A stretch of DNA of 64,000 bases from Pararhodobacter marinus (GTDB taxonomy: Bacteria; Pseudomonadota; Alphaproteobacteria; Rhodobacterales; Rhodobacteraceae), in contig NZ_QEYD01000015.1 in NCBI RefSeq assembly GCF_003122215.1, positions 16,272-80,271 on the forward strand, given 5' to 3'. Each line of letters opens with the position of its first letter. The first letter of the stretch is position 1. The notes beneath the pieces were generated by a model. It worked only from the letters and a program-made list of their open reading frames with translations. It did no database searches and was not told the origin of the DNA. Made by a program: the position numbers and the translations under genes. This document shows positions 38,467 to 46,879 of this stretch, piece by piece.

Positions 38467-39168
38467 ATGCGCCATCATATCGCTCCCCTGATCGCCACGG
38501 CCCTGTTCGCAGGGCTGCCTTTGACGGCCGCGCAAGCGACGGGTCCGGTCACGGTCTATGAAACGCCCGCCGAGATCGTCAGCCCGCCCATGGCCCGCGC
38601 CTATGACTGGTCCGGCGGCTCTATCGGGTTGCGCGTCGGGGCATCCTTTGGCGAGAATTTCTGGGGTGAGCGCGGGCTCGGCCTGGCCAGCACGCCGGGC
38701 GACTGGGACGGCACGCCGTTCGGCCTGAGCGCGGGCTATGACCTGCAAAGCGGCGGTTTGGTCTATGGCGCGGCCATCGATTATACCGGCGGCGAGTTGA
38801 TCGCGGGCTCGACCGGCAATGCGGGCTTCGGCTGCGCCGGCGGCACCTGCGAGACGCGGGTCGACAACCAGTTGGCGATCCGAGGCCGCGTTGGCGTCGC
38901 GATGGACCGGACGCTGTTCTACGCCACAGCAGGTCTTGCCAGCGGCGAGGCGCGCGGGCAGGCCGTCGTGACCAACGGATCGGACCGGCTGATCGGCTGG
39001 ACGGCGGGTCTGGGCGTCGAGCACGCGCTGAGCGACAATTTCTCGGTCAATCTGGAATATCTCTATACGGATCTGGGCCGGCTGGAATTGCCGAATGCCT
39101 GCGCGACCGATTGCTACACGGATGTGGATTACGGCACGTTGCGGGTGGGCGCACAGTTCCGGTTCTGA
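38467..39168 (+). CDS. Outer-membrane beta-barrel protein (Omp25/Omp31-like), first of a tandem pair
   Basis: 233 residues. A signal peptide (about 23 residues, ending TAAQA-TG) is followed by alternating hydrophobic strands. The first barrel strand region is YDWSGGSIGLRVGASFG, and the end is YGTLRVGAQFRF with the terminal Phe recognised by the BAM machinery. GFGCAGGTCETRVDNQ holds a cysteine pair. The neighbour downstream shares the layout YDW(S/T)G...G-Y-x2-Q-S-G...C-x3-C-E...RGRVG, so the two are paralogues. The role could be structural or porin-like. GGAGG precedes the ATG. Confidence 0.8.
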   Translation: MRHHIAPLIATALFAGLPLTAAQATGPVTVYETPAEIVSPPMARAYDWSGGSIGLRVGASFGENFWGERGLGLASTPGDWDGTPFGLSAGYDLQSGGLVYGAAIDYTGGELIAGSTGNAGFGCAGGTCETRVDNQLAIRGRVGVAMDRTLFYATAGLASGEARGQAVVTNGSDRLIGWTAGLGVEHALSDNFSVNLEYLYTDLGRLELPNACATDCYTDVDYGTLRVGAQFRF

Positions 39169-39448
39169 CATCGCCTCGCCTTGGCTCTGCCCTGTTGAAA
39201 CGCTGACACCCCGCTCCCTTTGCGCGCGGCCAACCAGTCCGCTGCGACGCAGCATCGGACCAGTTGCGTTTTCAAGTCCCTGCCCGATCACGACCGCGTG
39301 GCATTCAGGGCCTGAGCGACAAGGCGCCAAGCGGAACACCGCGCGCGGACCGGCCCGACACAAAATCGGGGGAACCTCTCGGCGATAAACGCGTTATCTG
39401 GCCATACACGAAGCCAACGTGCTTCAGGGAAACGACGGGAGTAATCCG

Positions 39449-40114
39449 ATGAAAACCCTTATTGCTACTGCTGCGGCCGCGACGGCTGCCACCTCGATCC
39501 TCGCCACCACCGCGCTCGCTTCGGGCCCGGTCGCGCCGCAACCGTATGTTCCGCCGGTTGTCGCTGCTCCTGTGGCTTCCTACGACTGGACCGGCGCCTA
39601 TGTCGGTGGCGGTCTGACCTATGGCCGGATGGGCATGGATACCAACGGCGCTCTGCCCAGCTACCCGGATGCGACGGGCCTCGGCCTCAGCGCCATCGGC
39701 GGCTACAACTGGCAGAGCGGCAACATGGTCTATGGTGCCGAAGTCGCGCTCGACTTCTCGGAGCGTGACGGCACGGGCGATTGCGGCATTGCCGGCAACA
39801 CCTGCGAAAGCTTCGCCAACCACCAGGCCTCGATCCGGGGTCGCGTGGGTTACGCGATGGGCTCGTCGCTGATGTTCGCGACGCTGGGTTATGCCACCGA
39901 TTCGCGCAGCGTCACCACCACGGGCTTCGGCTCGGACGGCGCGCGCTATAACGGCGCCGTGGTCGGCGTCGGCTATGAGCAGGCCATCGCTGGCGGCGAC
40001 TGGACCGTTCGCGGCGACCTGGAATACTATTTCTATGGCGACGAGACGTTGAACGGCGTCACCACCAACGGCGATTCGAGCCTGGTGCGTCTGTCGGTGA
40101 TGCGCCGCTTCTGA
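39449..40114 (+). CDS. Outer-membrane beta-barrel protein (Omp25/Omp31-like), second of a tandem pair
   Basis: 221 residues. The signal peptide is MKTLIATAAAATAATSILAT up to about residue 25 (TALA-SG), then a proline-rich linker (PVAPQPYVPPVVAAPV). Barrel strands begin YDWTGAYVGGGLTYGRMG and end SSLVRLSVMRRF. The cysteine pair GDCGIAGNTCESF matches the upstream paralogue. GGGAG precedes the ATG. A 280 bp gap from the first gene suggests its own promoter, and a strong terminator follows. Confidence 0.85.
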   Translation: MKTLIATAAAATAATSILATTALASGPVAPQPYVPPVVAAPVASYDWTGAYVGGGLTYGRMGMDTNGALPSYPDATGLGLSAIGGYNWQSGNMVYGAEVALDFSERDGTGDCGIAGNTCESFANHQASIRGRVGYAMGSSLMFATLGYATDSRSVTTTGFGSDGARYNGAVVGVGYEQAIAGGDWTVRGDLEYYFYGDETLNGVTTNGDSSLVRLSVMRRF

Positions 40115-40145
40115 TCGGCCGCCGACCCGTTGCAACAGTGACAGA

Positions 40146-40174
40146 TGCCCGCCCCGGTCCGTCCGGGGCGGGCA
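40146..40174 (+). terminator. Terminator after the second outer-membrane gene
   Basis: TGCCCGCCCCGG and CCGGGGCGGGCA form a perfect 12-bp stem with a five-base loop, followed by TTG. It lies 32 bp past the stop. Confidence 0.75.
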
Positions 40175-40411
40175 TTGTCGTATCCGGGGTCGTCTGCGGG
40201 TCGCGTTCCTGTCCGGCTCACATTGATGGTGAAAATTATTCACGGACCTGCCGGTGGCCAGCCCGCATCCCCGAGGGTAACAATCGGGTCGCAACTCATC
40301 GCGTAGCGGTCGAAAACGGTGCGGTGAGTGCAGCGGATTCCGGCGACAAGGCGGAACCTTCGTCCCCTGGCCCCTGGGGCCTTCGCACTGGATCTGAGAA
40401 AGGATCTCGGC

Positions 40412-40732
40412 ATGACCGACGCGCCCGTCCATCCCGTCACCATCGTCTTCTGGCGCGATATTCCCGCGCAGGTCATCGTCGGCAAGGGCCGGCGCGGCGC
40501 CAAGGTGCAATTGTCCGAACGCTTCGAACAGGCCATCGACCGCTGCGCGATGAAGGTCGGCGCGCGCGACACCGATTCCTATCTGGCCGAATGGCGCAAA
40601 GCCGACCCCTATGATGTCGCTGGCGAACAGGAACAGGTCGCCCGCGCCGAGGCCCAGCGGCTGGAAGAAACCTATGACGGCGACAGGATCAAGGCGCTGA
40701 TCGCCAATGACGGGTGGGACGCGCGTGGCTAA
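40412..40732 (+). CDS. PF13769 'virulence factor' domain protein, first gene of a one-carbon operon
   Basis: A 106-residue protein with the PF13769-type opening (VTIVFWRDIPAQVIVGKGRR), then LSERFEQAIDRCAMKVGARD and a YLAEWRKADPYDV helix. The biochemical role is unknown despite the domain name. It starts the operon with the MetF-like, HAD and methyltransferase genes. AAGGA precedes the ATG. Its stop lies 17 bp before the ATG I chose for the next gene. Its conserved position suggests a link to methyl-transfer metabolism. Confidence 0.75.
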   Translation: MTDAPVHPVTIVFWRDIPAQVIVGKGRRGAKVQLSERFEQAIDRCAMKVGARDTDSYLAEWRKADPYDVAGEQEQVARAEAQRLEETYDGDRIKALIANDGWDARG

Positions 40733-40748
40733 TCTCTGGGAGAAACTG

Positions 40749-41663
40749 ATGGCTCTGTTCCCCTTCGGCCGCAAGGCTGCCCCCTCGGCCTCGGGTTCGG
40801 CCGCTCTCGAGCATTTCCTCGATGGCTTCTCCATCGAAGTGATGCCGCGCACCGCCGAGAAGGTCGAGGATTTCCGCGCCCTGCTGCCCGCCGGCACGCG
40901 CGTCTACATCGCCCATATCGAAGGCACCCCGATCGAGGACATGGTCGCGACCGCGAAGCGTCTGCGTGAAGAAGGCTTCGAGCCGATGCCGCATTTCCCC
41001 GCGCGCATCATCAAGGACAAGGCCACGCTGACCGACTGGGTCGCGCGCTATCAGGGCGAAGCGGCGGTCAAGCAGGCGCTGATGCTGGCGGGCGGCGTGG
41101 CCCAACCGCATGGCGATTACCATTCCTCGATGCAGCTTCTGGAATCGGGCGCGTTCGACGGGTTCGAGCGTCTGCACGTCGCCGGTCACCCCGAGGGCAA
41201 CAAGGACATCGATCTGGACGGCACCGACAAGATGGTGATGGAAGCGGCGCTGTGGAAACAGGCGTTTTCCGAGCGCACCGATGCCAAGATGGCGATGGCC
41301 ACGCAGTTCTGTTTCGATGCCGGTCCGGTGATCCGGTGGGTCGACGGTCTGCGCGAGGCGGGCGTGAACCTGCCCGTGCATATCGGCGTCGCCGGCCCTG
41401 CCAAGCTGCAGACGCTGATCAAGTTCGCCATTGCCTGCGGCGTCGGCCCGTCGCTGAAGGTGCTGCAGAAACGCGCGATGGACGTGTCGAAGCTGCTGCT
41501 GCCTTACGAGCCCGACGAGTTCCTGACGCAACTGGCCGAACACAAGGCCGCGAACCCGGACTTCGGCATCGAGGCCGTGCACTTCTTCCCGCTGGGCGGC
41601 ATCAAGACCAATGCCGAATGGACGCAACGCCACGGGCAACGCCCGGTCAGCGCCGCCGCCTGA
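40749..41663 (+). CDS. metF: Methylenetetrahydrofolate reductase (MetF-like)
   Basis: A 304-residue TIM-barrel flavoprotein that should reduce 5,10-methylene- to 5-methyl-tetrahydrofolate. Family features are SIEVMPRTAEKVEDFRALLP (an E-x-x-P opening as in the MTHFR family), FEPMPHFPARIIKD and FCFDAGPVIRWVDGLREAGV. ATG 40749 was chosen because GGGAG lies six to seven bases before it and MALFPFGRK suits the family; an ATG at 40707 overlaps the previous gene and has no such site. It lies in an operon with a methyltetrahydrofolate methyltransferase, which would consume its product. Confidence 0.85.
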   Translation: MALFPFGRKAAPSASGSAALEHFLDGFSIEVMPRTAEKVEDFRALLPAGTRVYIAHIEGTPIEDMVATAKRLREEGFEPMPHFPARIIKDKATLTDWVARYQGEAAVKQALMLAGGVAQPHGDYHSSMQLLESGAFDGFERLHVAGHPEGNKDIDLDGTDKMVMEAALWKQAFSERTDAKMAMATQFCFDAGPVIRWVDGLREAGVNLPVHIGVAGPAKLQTLIKFAIACGVGPSLKVLQKRAMDVSKLLLPYEPDEFLTQLAEHKAANPDFGIEAVHFFPLGGIKTNAEWTQRHGQRPVSAAA

Positions 41664-41675
41664 GGATTCCTGCCG

Positions 41676-42341
41676 ATGCCCCGCAGCGCGCTGCTCTTCG
41701 ATCTTGACGGCACGATGCTGCATACCGACCCCATCCATTTCACGATCTTCGTGGAATGGATGGCCGACCGTGGCATCGCCGTGGACGAAGCCTTTTACGC
41801 CACGCATGTGCATGGACGCGTGACCTCGGACGTTTTCGCCGAGTTCCTGCCGGACGAGCGCGATCCCCACGCGCTGGCCAATGCCAAGGAAGCCGAGTTC
41901 CGCCGCCGCCTGCCCCGCCCCTATCCGGCGATGGCGGGGCTGCACGCGCTTCTCGACCGCGCGCAGGCGGCGGGGCACCCGCTGGCGGTGGTGACCAATG
42001 CCAACCCGCTCAATGCCGAGGCCATGCTGGCCGCGATCGGCGAACGGGCGCGCTTCGACGTGGTGATCAGCGGCGAGGAATGCGCCGCCGGAAAGCCTCA
42101 CCCCGCGCCTTATCTTGCCGCGATGGACAGGCTGGACGTCGCTCCGGCCGCCTGCATCGCCTTCGAAGACAGCCCCTCGGGCATCCGCTCGGCGCGCGAT
42201 GCCGGGGCCTATGTCATCGGCATCCGGTCCTCGCTGGACCATGCCGCCCTCGCAGCCGCCGGCGCCCATGCCAGCATCGACGATTTCAACGATCCCGCGC
42301 TCGATGAGCACCTTGCGCGCCCTGAAGGAGTTTTCCCATGA
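41676..42341 (+). CDS. HAD-family hydrolase
   Basis: A 221-residue HAD phosphatase, subfamily IA. Motif I is LLFDLDGTMLHTDPIHF with the nucleophile Asp, motif II is AVVTNAN, motif III is the Lys of GKPHPAPYLAAMDRL, and motif IV is AFEDSPSGIRSARDAG. The alpha-helical cap occupies about residues 15-85. The best known relatives are beta-phosphoglucomutase-like and phosphoglycolate-phosphatase-like enzymes; the substrate is not predictable. It overlaps the next gene by four bases (ATGA), so it belongs to the methyl-transfer operon. Confidence 0.88.
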   Translation: MPRSALLFDLDGTMLHTDPIHFTIFVEWMADRGIAVDEAFYATHVHGRVTSDVFAEFLPDERDPHALANAKEAEFRRRLPRPYPAMAGLHALLDRAQAAGHPLAVVTNANPLNAEAMLAAIGERARFDVVISGEECAAGKPHPAPYLAAMDRLDVAPAACIAFEDSPSGIRSARDAGAYVIGIRSSLDHAALAAAGAHASIDDFNDPALDEHLARPEGVFP

Positions 42342-43318
42342 CCCGTACCGTCCTCGAATCCGCCACCAAGACGGTGGTGATCGGCTTTGACGAGCCGTTC
42401 TGCGTGATCGGCGAGCGCATCAACCCGACCGGGCGCAAGAAACTGGCGGCCGAGCTGGAAATGGGCGATTTCTCGACCGTCGAGAAGGACGCGCTGGAAC
42501 AGGTCGTCTGCGGCGCGACCGTGCTCGACATCAATTCGGGCGCCGTGTTCTCGAACAAGATGGCCGAAGACCCGCGCTACGCCGACAACAACTTCGTCGA
42601 GCCGCCGCTCATGGAACAGCTGGTGAAGACCGTGCAGGCGATCACCGATGTGCCGCTCTGCATCGACAGCTCGGTCCCCGGCGCGCTGGAAGCGGGGCTT
42701 CAGGCCGCGAATGGCCGCCCGCTGCTGAACTCGGTCACCGGCGAGGAAGAGCGGCTGGAACTGGTCCTGCCGCTGGTCAAGAAATACAACGTTCCGGTCG
42801 TGGCGATCTCGAACGACGATACCGGCATCTCGCAGGACCCCGATGTCCGCTTCGCCGTGGCCAAGAAGATCGTCGAGCGCGCCGCCGATTTCGGCATCCC
42901 CGCCCATGACATCGTCGTCGACCCGCTGGTCATGCCGATCGGCGCCATGGCGACCGCCGGGCATCAGGTCTTCGCGCTGGTCCGGCGCCTGCGCGACGAG
43001 CTGGGCGTGAACACAACCTGCGGCGCCTCGAACATCTCGTTCGGCCTGCCCAACCGCCACGGCATCAACGGCGCCTTCCTGCCGATGTCGATCGGCGCGG
43101 GCATGACCTCGGCGATCATGAACCCGGTGCGCAGCCAGGAAATGGAGGCGATCCGCGCCGCCAACCTCTTGATGAACCACGACCCGAACGGCGGCGAGTG
43201 GATCCGGCTGGCCAAGGTGCTCGAAGCGATGAAGGACGGCGCCACCTTCGCCGAAGCCTCGACCGCGGCGAGCGCCAGCTCATCGGGCCGTCGCGGCGGC
43301 CGCCGGGGCCGCGGCTGA
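42338..43318 (+). CDS. Methyltetrahydrofolate:corrinoid methyltransferase (pterin-binding domain protein)
   Basis: A 326-residue DHPS/pterin-binding TIM barrel. VIGERINPTGRKKLAAEL (about residues 23-40) and ATVLDINSGAVFSNK match the folate-binding module of MetH and of corrinoid methyltransferases such as AcsE. There is no cobalamin-binding or homocysteine-binding domain, so it must pass the methyl group to a separate corrinoid protein. The C-terminal 20 residues (SASSSGRRGGRRGRG) are a basic low-complexity tail. The operon position after a MetF-like gene fits methionine synthesis by a split MetH. A role in another demethylation pathway is possible. Confidence 0.88.
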   Translation: MTRTVLESATKTVVIGFDEPFCVIGERINPTGRKKLAAELEMGDFSTVEKDALEQVVCGATVLDINSGAVFSNKMAEDPRYADNNFVEPPLMEQLVKTVQAITDVPLCIDSSVPGALEAGLQAANGRPLLNSVTGEEERLELVLPLVKKYNVPVVAISNDDTGISQDPDVRFAVAKKIVERAADFGIPAHDIVVDPLVMPIGAMATAGHQVFALVRRLRDELGVNTTCGASNISFGLPNRHGINGAFLPMSIGAGMTSAIMNPVRSQEMEAIRAANLLMNHDPNGGEWIRLAKVLEAMKDGATFAEASTAASASSSGRRGGRRGRG

Positions 43319-43342
43319 TCCAGCCGTCTTCCGCTGACGATG

Positions 43343-43369
43343 ACGGGCGCCCCCGGGGGCGCCCGTTTC
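43343..43369 (+). terminator. Terminator after the methyltransferase operon
   Basis: ACGGGCGCCCCC directly followed by GGGGGCGCCCGT forms a 24-bp perfect palindrome ending in TTT. It lies 24 bp past the last stop of the operon. Confidence 0.7.
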
Positions 43370-43529
43370 CGTTCCGCCGGGGGCGCCTCTGCCCGCCACA
43401 GAGCCGCCTGGCGGGCAAGCCCGGCCAGAGCCGGAAACAGGGCTGCGTTTTGCCCGCATGGCGTTAGGATAGCGGGGCGGCGGGCCGGTTCGCGCCCTGG
43501 ATGGCGCCGACCTGTTCAGCCGCGCGGCC

Positions 43530-43543
43530 TTGACGCAGATCAA
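43530..43543. promoter_or_regulatory. FnrL/CRP-FNR-type binding site upstream of the uspA gene
   Basis: TTGAC-GCAG-ATCAA matches the FNR-type consensus TTGAT-N4-ATCAA at nine of ten positions. A -10-like TAGAGT at 43566-43571 would place the site centre near -41.5, the class II activation position. Confidence 0.65.
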
Positions 43544-43600
43544 CGCAGGCCCCCGCGCCCCGGGCTAGAGTCTAGGCCGATGCGAACAGGAGGATACACC

Positions 43601-44011
43601 ATGTACAAGCATATCATCGTCGCCGTCGATCTGAGCCATGGCGATGCCGGCAAGGCACTGATCCAGAAAGCTGTCCAGCTTCTGGACGAGGGCGGGACGA
43701 TCCGCCTTTTGCATGTGCTCGAAGACGTGCCCAGCTACATCGCTGCCGAATTGCCGCGGGATCTGAACGACCGGCGCAAGGCCGAGGTCAAGGTCGAGCT
43801 GAACCTGCTGGCCGAGGGCGTCCCCGCGACGGTCGAGCCGGAAATTCGCACCGGCGCGGCGTCGGGGCAGATCCTGCAATGCGCGGAAGACACGAAAGCC
43901 GACCTGATCATGATCGCCTCGCACCACCCGAATCTGAGCGATTATTTCATCGGCTCGACCGCCGCGCGCGTCGTGCGCCACGCGCAATGCTCGGTGCTGA
44001 TCTCGCGCTGA
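43601..44011 (+). CDS. Universal stress protein UspA family
   Basis: 136 residues, single Usp domain. It opens MYKHIIVAVDLSHGDAGKAL, and the ATP-type glycine loop reads GSTAARVVRHAQCSVLI at the C-terminus (G-x2-A-x-x-V-x8-S-V pattern). It is cytoplasmic. AGGAGG seven bases before the ATG decides the start over an ATG seven codons upstream. The FnrL-like site upstream suggests induction at low oxygen, known for usp genes in related bacteria. It is monocistronic, with a terminator directly after. Confidence 0.9.
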   Translation: MYKHIIVAVDLSHGDAGKALIQKAVQLLDEGGTIRLLHVLEDVPSYIAAELPRDLNDRRKAEVKVELNLLAEGVPATVEPEIRTGAASGQILQCAEDTKADLIMIASHHPNLSDYFIGSTAARVVRHAQCSVLISR

Positions 44012-44037
44012 GCGACGCGCAGCGCGGAACAACGGGC

Positions 44038-44063
44038 GGGCCGGGGGAAACCCCGGCCCTTTT
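44038..44063 (+). terminator. Rho-independent terminator after the uspA gene
   Basis: GGGCCGGGG and CCCCGGCCC form a nine-base-pair stem followed by TTTT. It fills the gap to the convergent homocysteine methyltransferase stop. Confidence 0.8.
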
Positions 44064-44065
44064 CG

Positions 44066-45052
44066 TCAGACGATGACAAAACCCGCCGCGCGCAGCCGCT
44101 CGGCCAGAACGGCGATATGCGCGGGCCCCGTCTCGCAGCAACCGCCGATGAGGGTGGCGCCCCGAGCGGCCCAGCCCAGCGCGAATTCGGCGTACCTTTC
44201 GGGCGTCATCTCGGGCCGGTTGACCAGCACGTCGGCGGTCGGGTTGGGCTTCAGGAAATCCGAGGTGATCTGCGTGAACCCGTTTCCCTGACCGCCGAAG
44301 GGTTTTCCGAACGACGCCAGAAGCGGCATTGCCTGGTCGATCGCCTCGGGCGCCGAGCAATTGACGAGAACCCCGTCCGCGCGCGCGGCAAGGGGGGCGA
44401 GATCGGCGAGCGTCTCGCCCGAACGCAGGCGCGTCCCGTCGCGGTCCTCGACCGTGACCGAGATCCAGCGCGACGTGCCCGGCGCACCCCGGTCGCAACC
44501 GTCAAGGAAGGCGGCCACGTTCGACAGCGTCGCCAGCGTCTCGCCCACCAGCACATCGACGCGCGGCGCGTGGATCGCGGCGATCTCGGCATAAAGCGCG
44601 ACGCCCGTTTCATGCGGCGGCATCAGGTCGCTGCGGTAGCTCGCGCCCAAGGGCCCGGTCGAACCCAGAAGCAGCCCCCCGCCAGACGCCACCCGCGCCG
44701 CCTCGGCCTCGGCCAGCGCGGCGTCGTGAAGCTGGGCAAAACGGTGGTCCATCGCGTTGTTGACCAGCCGGTCGTGATGGATCGCATAGGTATTCGTCGT
44801 TGCCGCCGAGGCCCCGGCGGCGAAGTAATCGGCGTGGATGTCCTGCACGAGACCCGGGTGGTCGATCATAACCCGCGTGGCCCAGAGCGGCGACGGCCGG
44901 TCCCCGCCCCGGCGCAACAGCTCCTGCCCCATCCCGCCGTCCAGAAGGGTGATCGGGGGGGCTGCGCGCCCCCCCGAGCCCCCCGCGCCAAGAGGGGCGT
45001 ACACGCCCCCCTTGGATCCCCCCGTGAGTATTTGAGACAGAGTGAATGCCAT
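44066..45052 (-). CDS. Homocysteine S-methyltransferase family protein
   Basis: A 328-residue TIM barrel of the S-methyl_trans family. The core begins at residue 34: ITLLDGGMGQELLRRGGD. The zinc ligands are visible as VLVNCSAPEA (first Cys) and LIGGCCETGP (Cys-Cys pair), so the protein should bind homocysteine as a thiolate. The methyl donor may be S-methylmethionine, betaine or a methyl-corrinoid protein. The first 33 residues (MAFTLSQILTGGSKGGVYAP onward) are not homologous; they are read from a repeat element. No better start lies between them and the core, so a GTG within the element (codon 17) is an alternative. Confidence 0.85.
   Translation of the reverse strand: MAFTLSQILTGGSKGGVYAPLGAGGSGGRAAPPITLLDGGMGQELLRRGGDRPSPLWATRVMIDHPGLVQDIHADYFAAGASAATTNTYAIHHDRLVNNAMDHRFAQLHDAALAEAEAARVASGGGLLLGSTGPLGASYRSDLMPPHETGVALYAEIAAIHAPRVDVLVGETLATLSNVAAFLDGCDRGAPGTSRWISVTVEDRDGTRLRSGETLADLAPLAARADGVLVNCSAPEAIDQAMPLLASFGKPFGGQGNGFTQITSDFLKPNPTADVLVNRPEMTPERYAEFALGWAARGATLIGGCCETGPAHIAVLAERLRAAGFVIV
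44955..45046 (+). repeat. 3'-end hairpin/box element overlapping a coding start
   Basis: Plus-strand order: hairpin GGGGGGGC-TGCGC-GCCCCCCC (44955-44975), linker, box CCCCCCGTGAGTATTTG, then ACAGAGTGAA. It has the same architecture as copies A and B but lies antisense within the 5' part of the homocysteine methyltransferase gene, covering codons 3 to 33. Confidence 0.7.
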
Positions 45053-45095
45053 GGATCGCTCGAGCTCCTGCGGGGCGCGCAGCCCCTCTTTGTTC

Positions 45096-45148
45096 TTCAT
45101 ATATCCTCGGGGGCGAGCCGACAGGCTCGGCGGGGGCAGACAGCCCCC
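45096..45148 (-). repeat. 3'-end hairpin/box element after the adenine deaminase gene
   Basis: On the minus strand: hairpin GGGGGC-TGTCT-GCCCCC (45148-45132), linker with a second small stem, then GCCCCCGAGGATATATGAA. It lies sense to the adenine deaminase gene, 40 bp after its stop, and faces the element at 44955-45046. Confidence 0.65.
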
Positions 45149-45187
45149 GGCGGCGCGAGGGGGCTCGATGCCCCCGAGCGCCGCCCC

Positions 45188-46879
45188 TTATCCAATGATT
45201 TCGAACCGGTCGACATCGACCAGCCCGAAATCGGTGATCTTGAGATGCGGGATCACCGGGAGGGCGACGAAGGCGAGTTGCAGGAAGGGTTCTTCCAGCG
45301 TCACGCCCAGCCCCTTCGCCGCATCGCGCAGCGCGATCAGCCGGTCGCGCACATGCTCGAACGGGTCGAGCGACATCAGCCCCGCCACCGGCAGCGCCAG
45401 TTCGGCGAGGACCTTTCCGCCCTCGACGACGACAAAGCCGCCCTCGATCTCGCCCAGCCGTTTCGCCGCCAGCGCCATGTCGGCATAGTCGACGCCGACC
45501 ACGGCGATATTGTGGTGGTCGTGGCAGACGGTCGAGGCGATGGCGCCTTTCTTCAGCGTGAAGCCGCGCACGAAACCGTTGGCGATGTTGCCGTTCTTGC
45601 CATGGCGCTCGATCACCGTGATCCTCGCGAGGTCCTGATCCGGGTCGGGGCGCTTGTCGCCATCGGTGGCCGGGACCTGCACGACCGCATGTTCGGTCAG
45701 GATCTTGCCGGGCCAGATGCCGATCACCGGGGTTTCGGGGTTGTTGCCCGCGTAGCGGAAGCTCTCGGGCGTCAGCGGCGGGACATGGACCGAGCCGCGC
45801 GCGACGGGCGCGGTGATCTCGCGCGCGGCGAAGGCCTCGTCCGAGGCCAGAACGCCCGCACAGAACACCATGTCGGCGCGGCAGGTGGCGGGGTCGTCAA
45901 GCACCACGATATCCGCGCGTTTGCCCGGTGCGATCTGGCCACGATCCTTGAGGCCGAAAGCCTCGGCCGCCGACAGCGAGGCGGCGCGGTAGACGCTGAG
46001 CGGGTCGCGCCCCTTCTCGATCAGGCGGCGGATCATGTAGTCGAGATGCCCGTGTTCGGCGATGTCGAGGGGGTTGCGGTCATCGGTGCACAGGCACATG
46101 TAGGCCGAGGTCACGGGCGTCAGCACTTCGGCCAGCGCTTCAAGGTCCTTGGACACCGAGCCTTCGCGGATCAGCACCCGCATCCCCTTTTGCAGCTTCT
46201 CGGTCGCCTCGGCGGCCGAGGTGCTTTCATGCTCGGTGCGGATGCCAGCCGAGATATAGGCGTTCAGATCGCGCCCCGACAGAAGCGGCGCATGGCCGTC
46301 GATATGGCGGCCCTCGAAGGCCTTCAGCTTCTCCATGCAGCCCGGGTCGCGGAAGATCACGCCGGGGTAATTCATGAACTCGGCCAGCCCGATGACGCGC
46401 GGGTGGTCCGCAAGCGGCGCCAGATCGGCGGCGCCGAGCGCGGCGCCCGCCGTCTCCATATGCGTCGACGGTACGCAGGAGGACAGGTTCACGCGGATGT
46501 CCATCACCGTGCGCTCTGACGCATCGAGGAAATAGCGGATGCCGGTCAGACCGCAGACATTGGCGATTTCATGCGGGTCGCAGATCGCCGTCGTCACGCC
46601 ACGCGGCAGCACGCAGCGGTCGAATTCATAGGGCGTGATGCAGGAGCTTTCGATATGCAGATGCGTGTCGATGAAGCCCGGCACCAGCGTCTTGCCGGTC
46701 ACGTCGATCTGGCGCTTGCCGACATAATCAGCGCCGATGCCGACGATCACGCCACCGCAGATCGCCACGTCGCCGGGGATCAGCGCGCCCGTCACCATGT
46801 CCCAGACCTGACCGCCCTTGAGCACCAGATCGGCGGCTTCGTCGCCCTTGCCCTGCGCGATGCGCGTCTCGAGCGTCAC
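45188..46879 (-). CDS. ade: Adenine deaminase
   Basis: A 563-residue amidohydrolase that converts adenine to hypoxanthine and ammonia. Metal-site motifs are [12 protein letters not shown] (H-x-H), CDPHEIANV and the C-terminal [12 protein letters not shown] block of bacterial Ade. [12 protein letters not shown] is the usual amidohydrolase end of the barrel. The start is GTG: it overlaps the stop of the upstream dehydrogenase (GTGA) and has GGAGG five bases before it. Upstream in-frame codons belong to another frame of the neighbour. Co-transcription with the dehydrogenase is likely although the functions are not obviously linked. Confidence 0.93.
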   Translation of the reverse strand: MTLETRIAQGKGDEAADLVLKGGQVWDMVTGALIPGDVAICGGVIVGIGADYVGKRQIDVTGKTLVPGFIDTHLHIESSCITPYEFDRCVLPRGVTTAICDPHEIANVCGLTGIRYFLDASERTVMDIRVNLSSCVPSTHMETAGAALGAADLAPLADHPRVIGLAEFMNYPGVIFRDPGCMEKLKAFEGRHIDGHAPLLSGRDLNAYISAGIRTEHESTSAAEATEKLQKGMRVLIREGSVSKDLEALAEVLTPVTSAYMCLCTDDRNPLDIAEHGHLDYMIRRLIEKGRDPLSVYRAASLSAAEAFGLKDRGQIAPGKRADIVVLDDPATCRADMVFCAGVLASDEAFAAREITAPVARGSVHVPPLTPESFRYAGNNPETPVIGIWPGKILTEHAVVQVPATDGDKRPDPDQDLARITVIERHGKNGNIANGFVRGFTLKKGAIASTVCHDHHNIAVVGVDYADMALAAKRLGEIEGGFVVVEGGKVLAELALPVAGLMSLDPFEHVRDRLIALRDAAKGLGVTLEEPFLQLAFVALPVIPHLKITDFGLVDVDRFEIIG

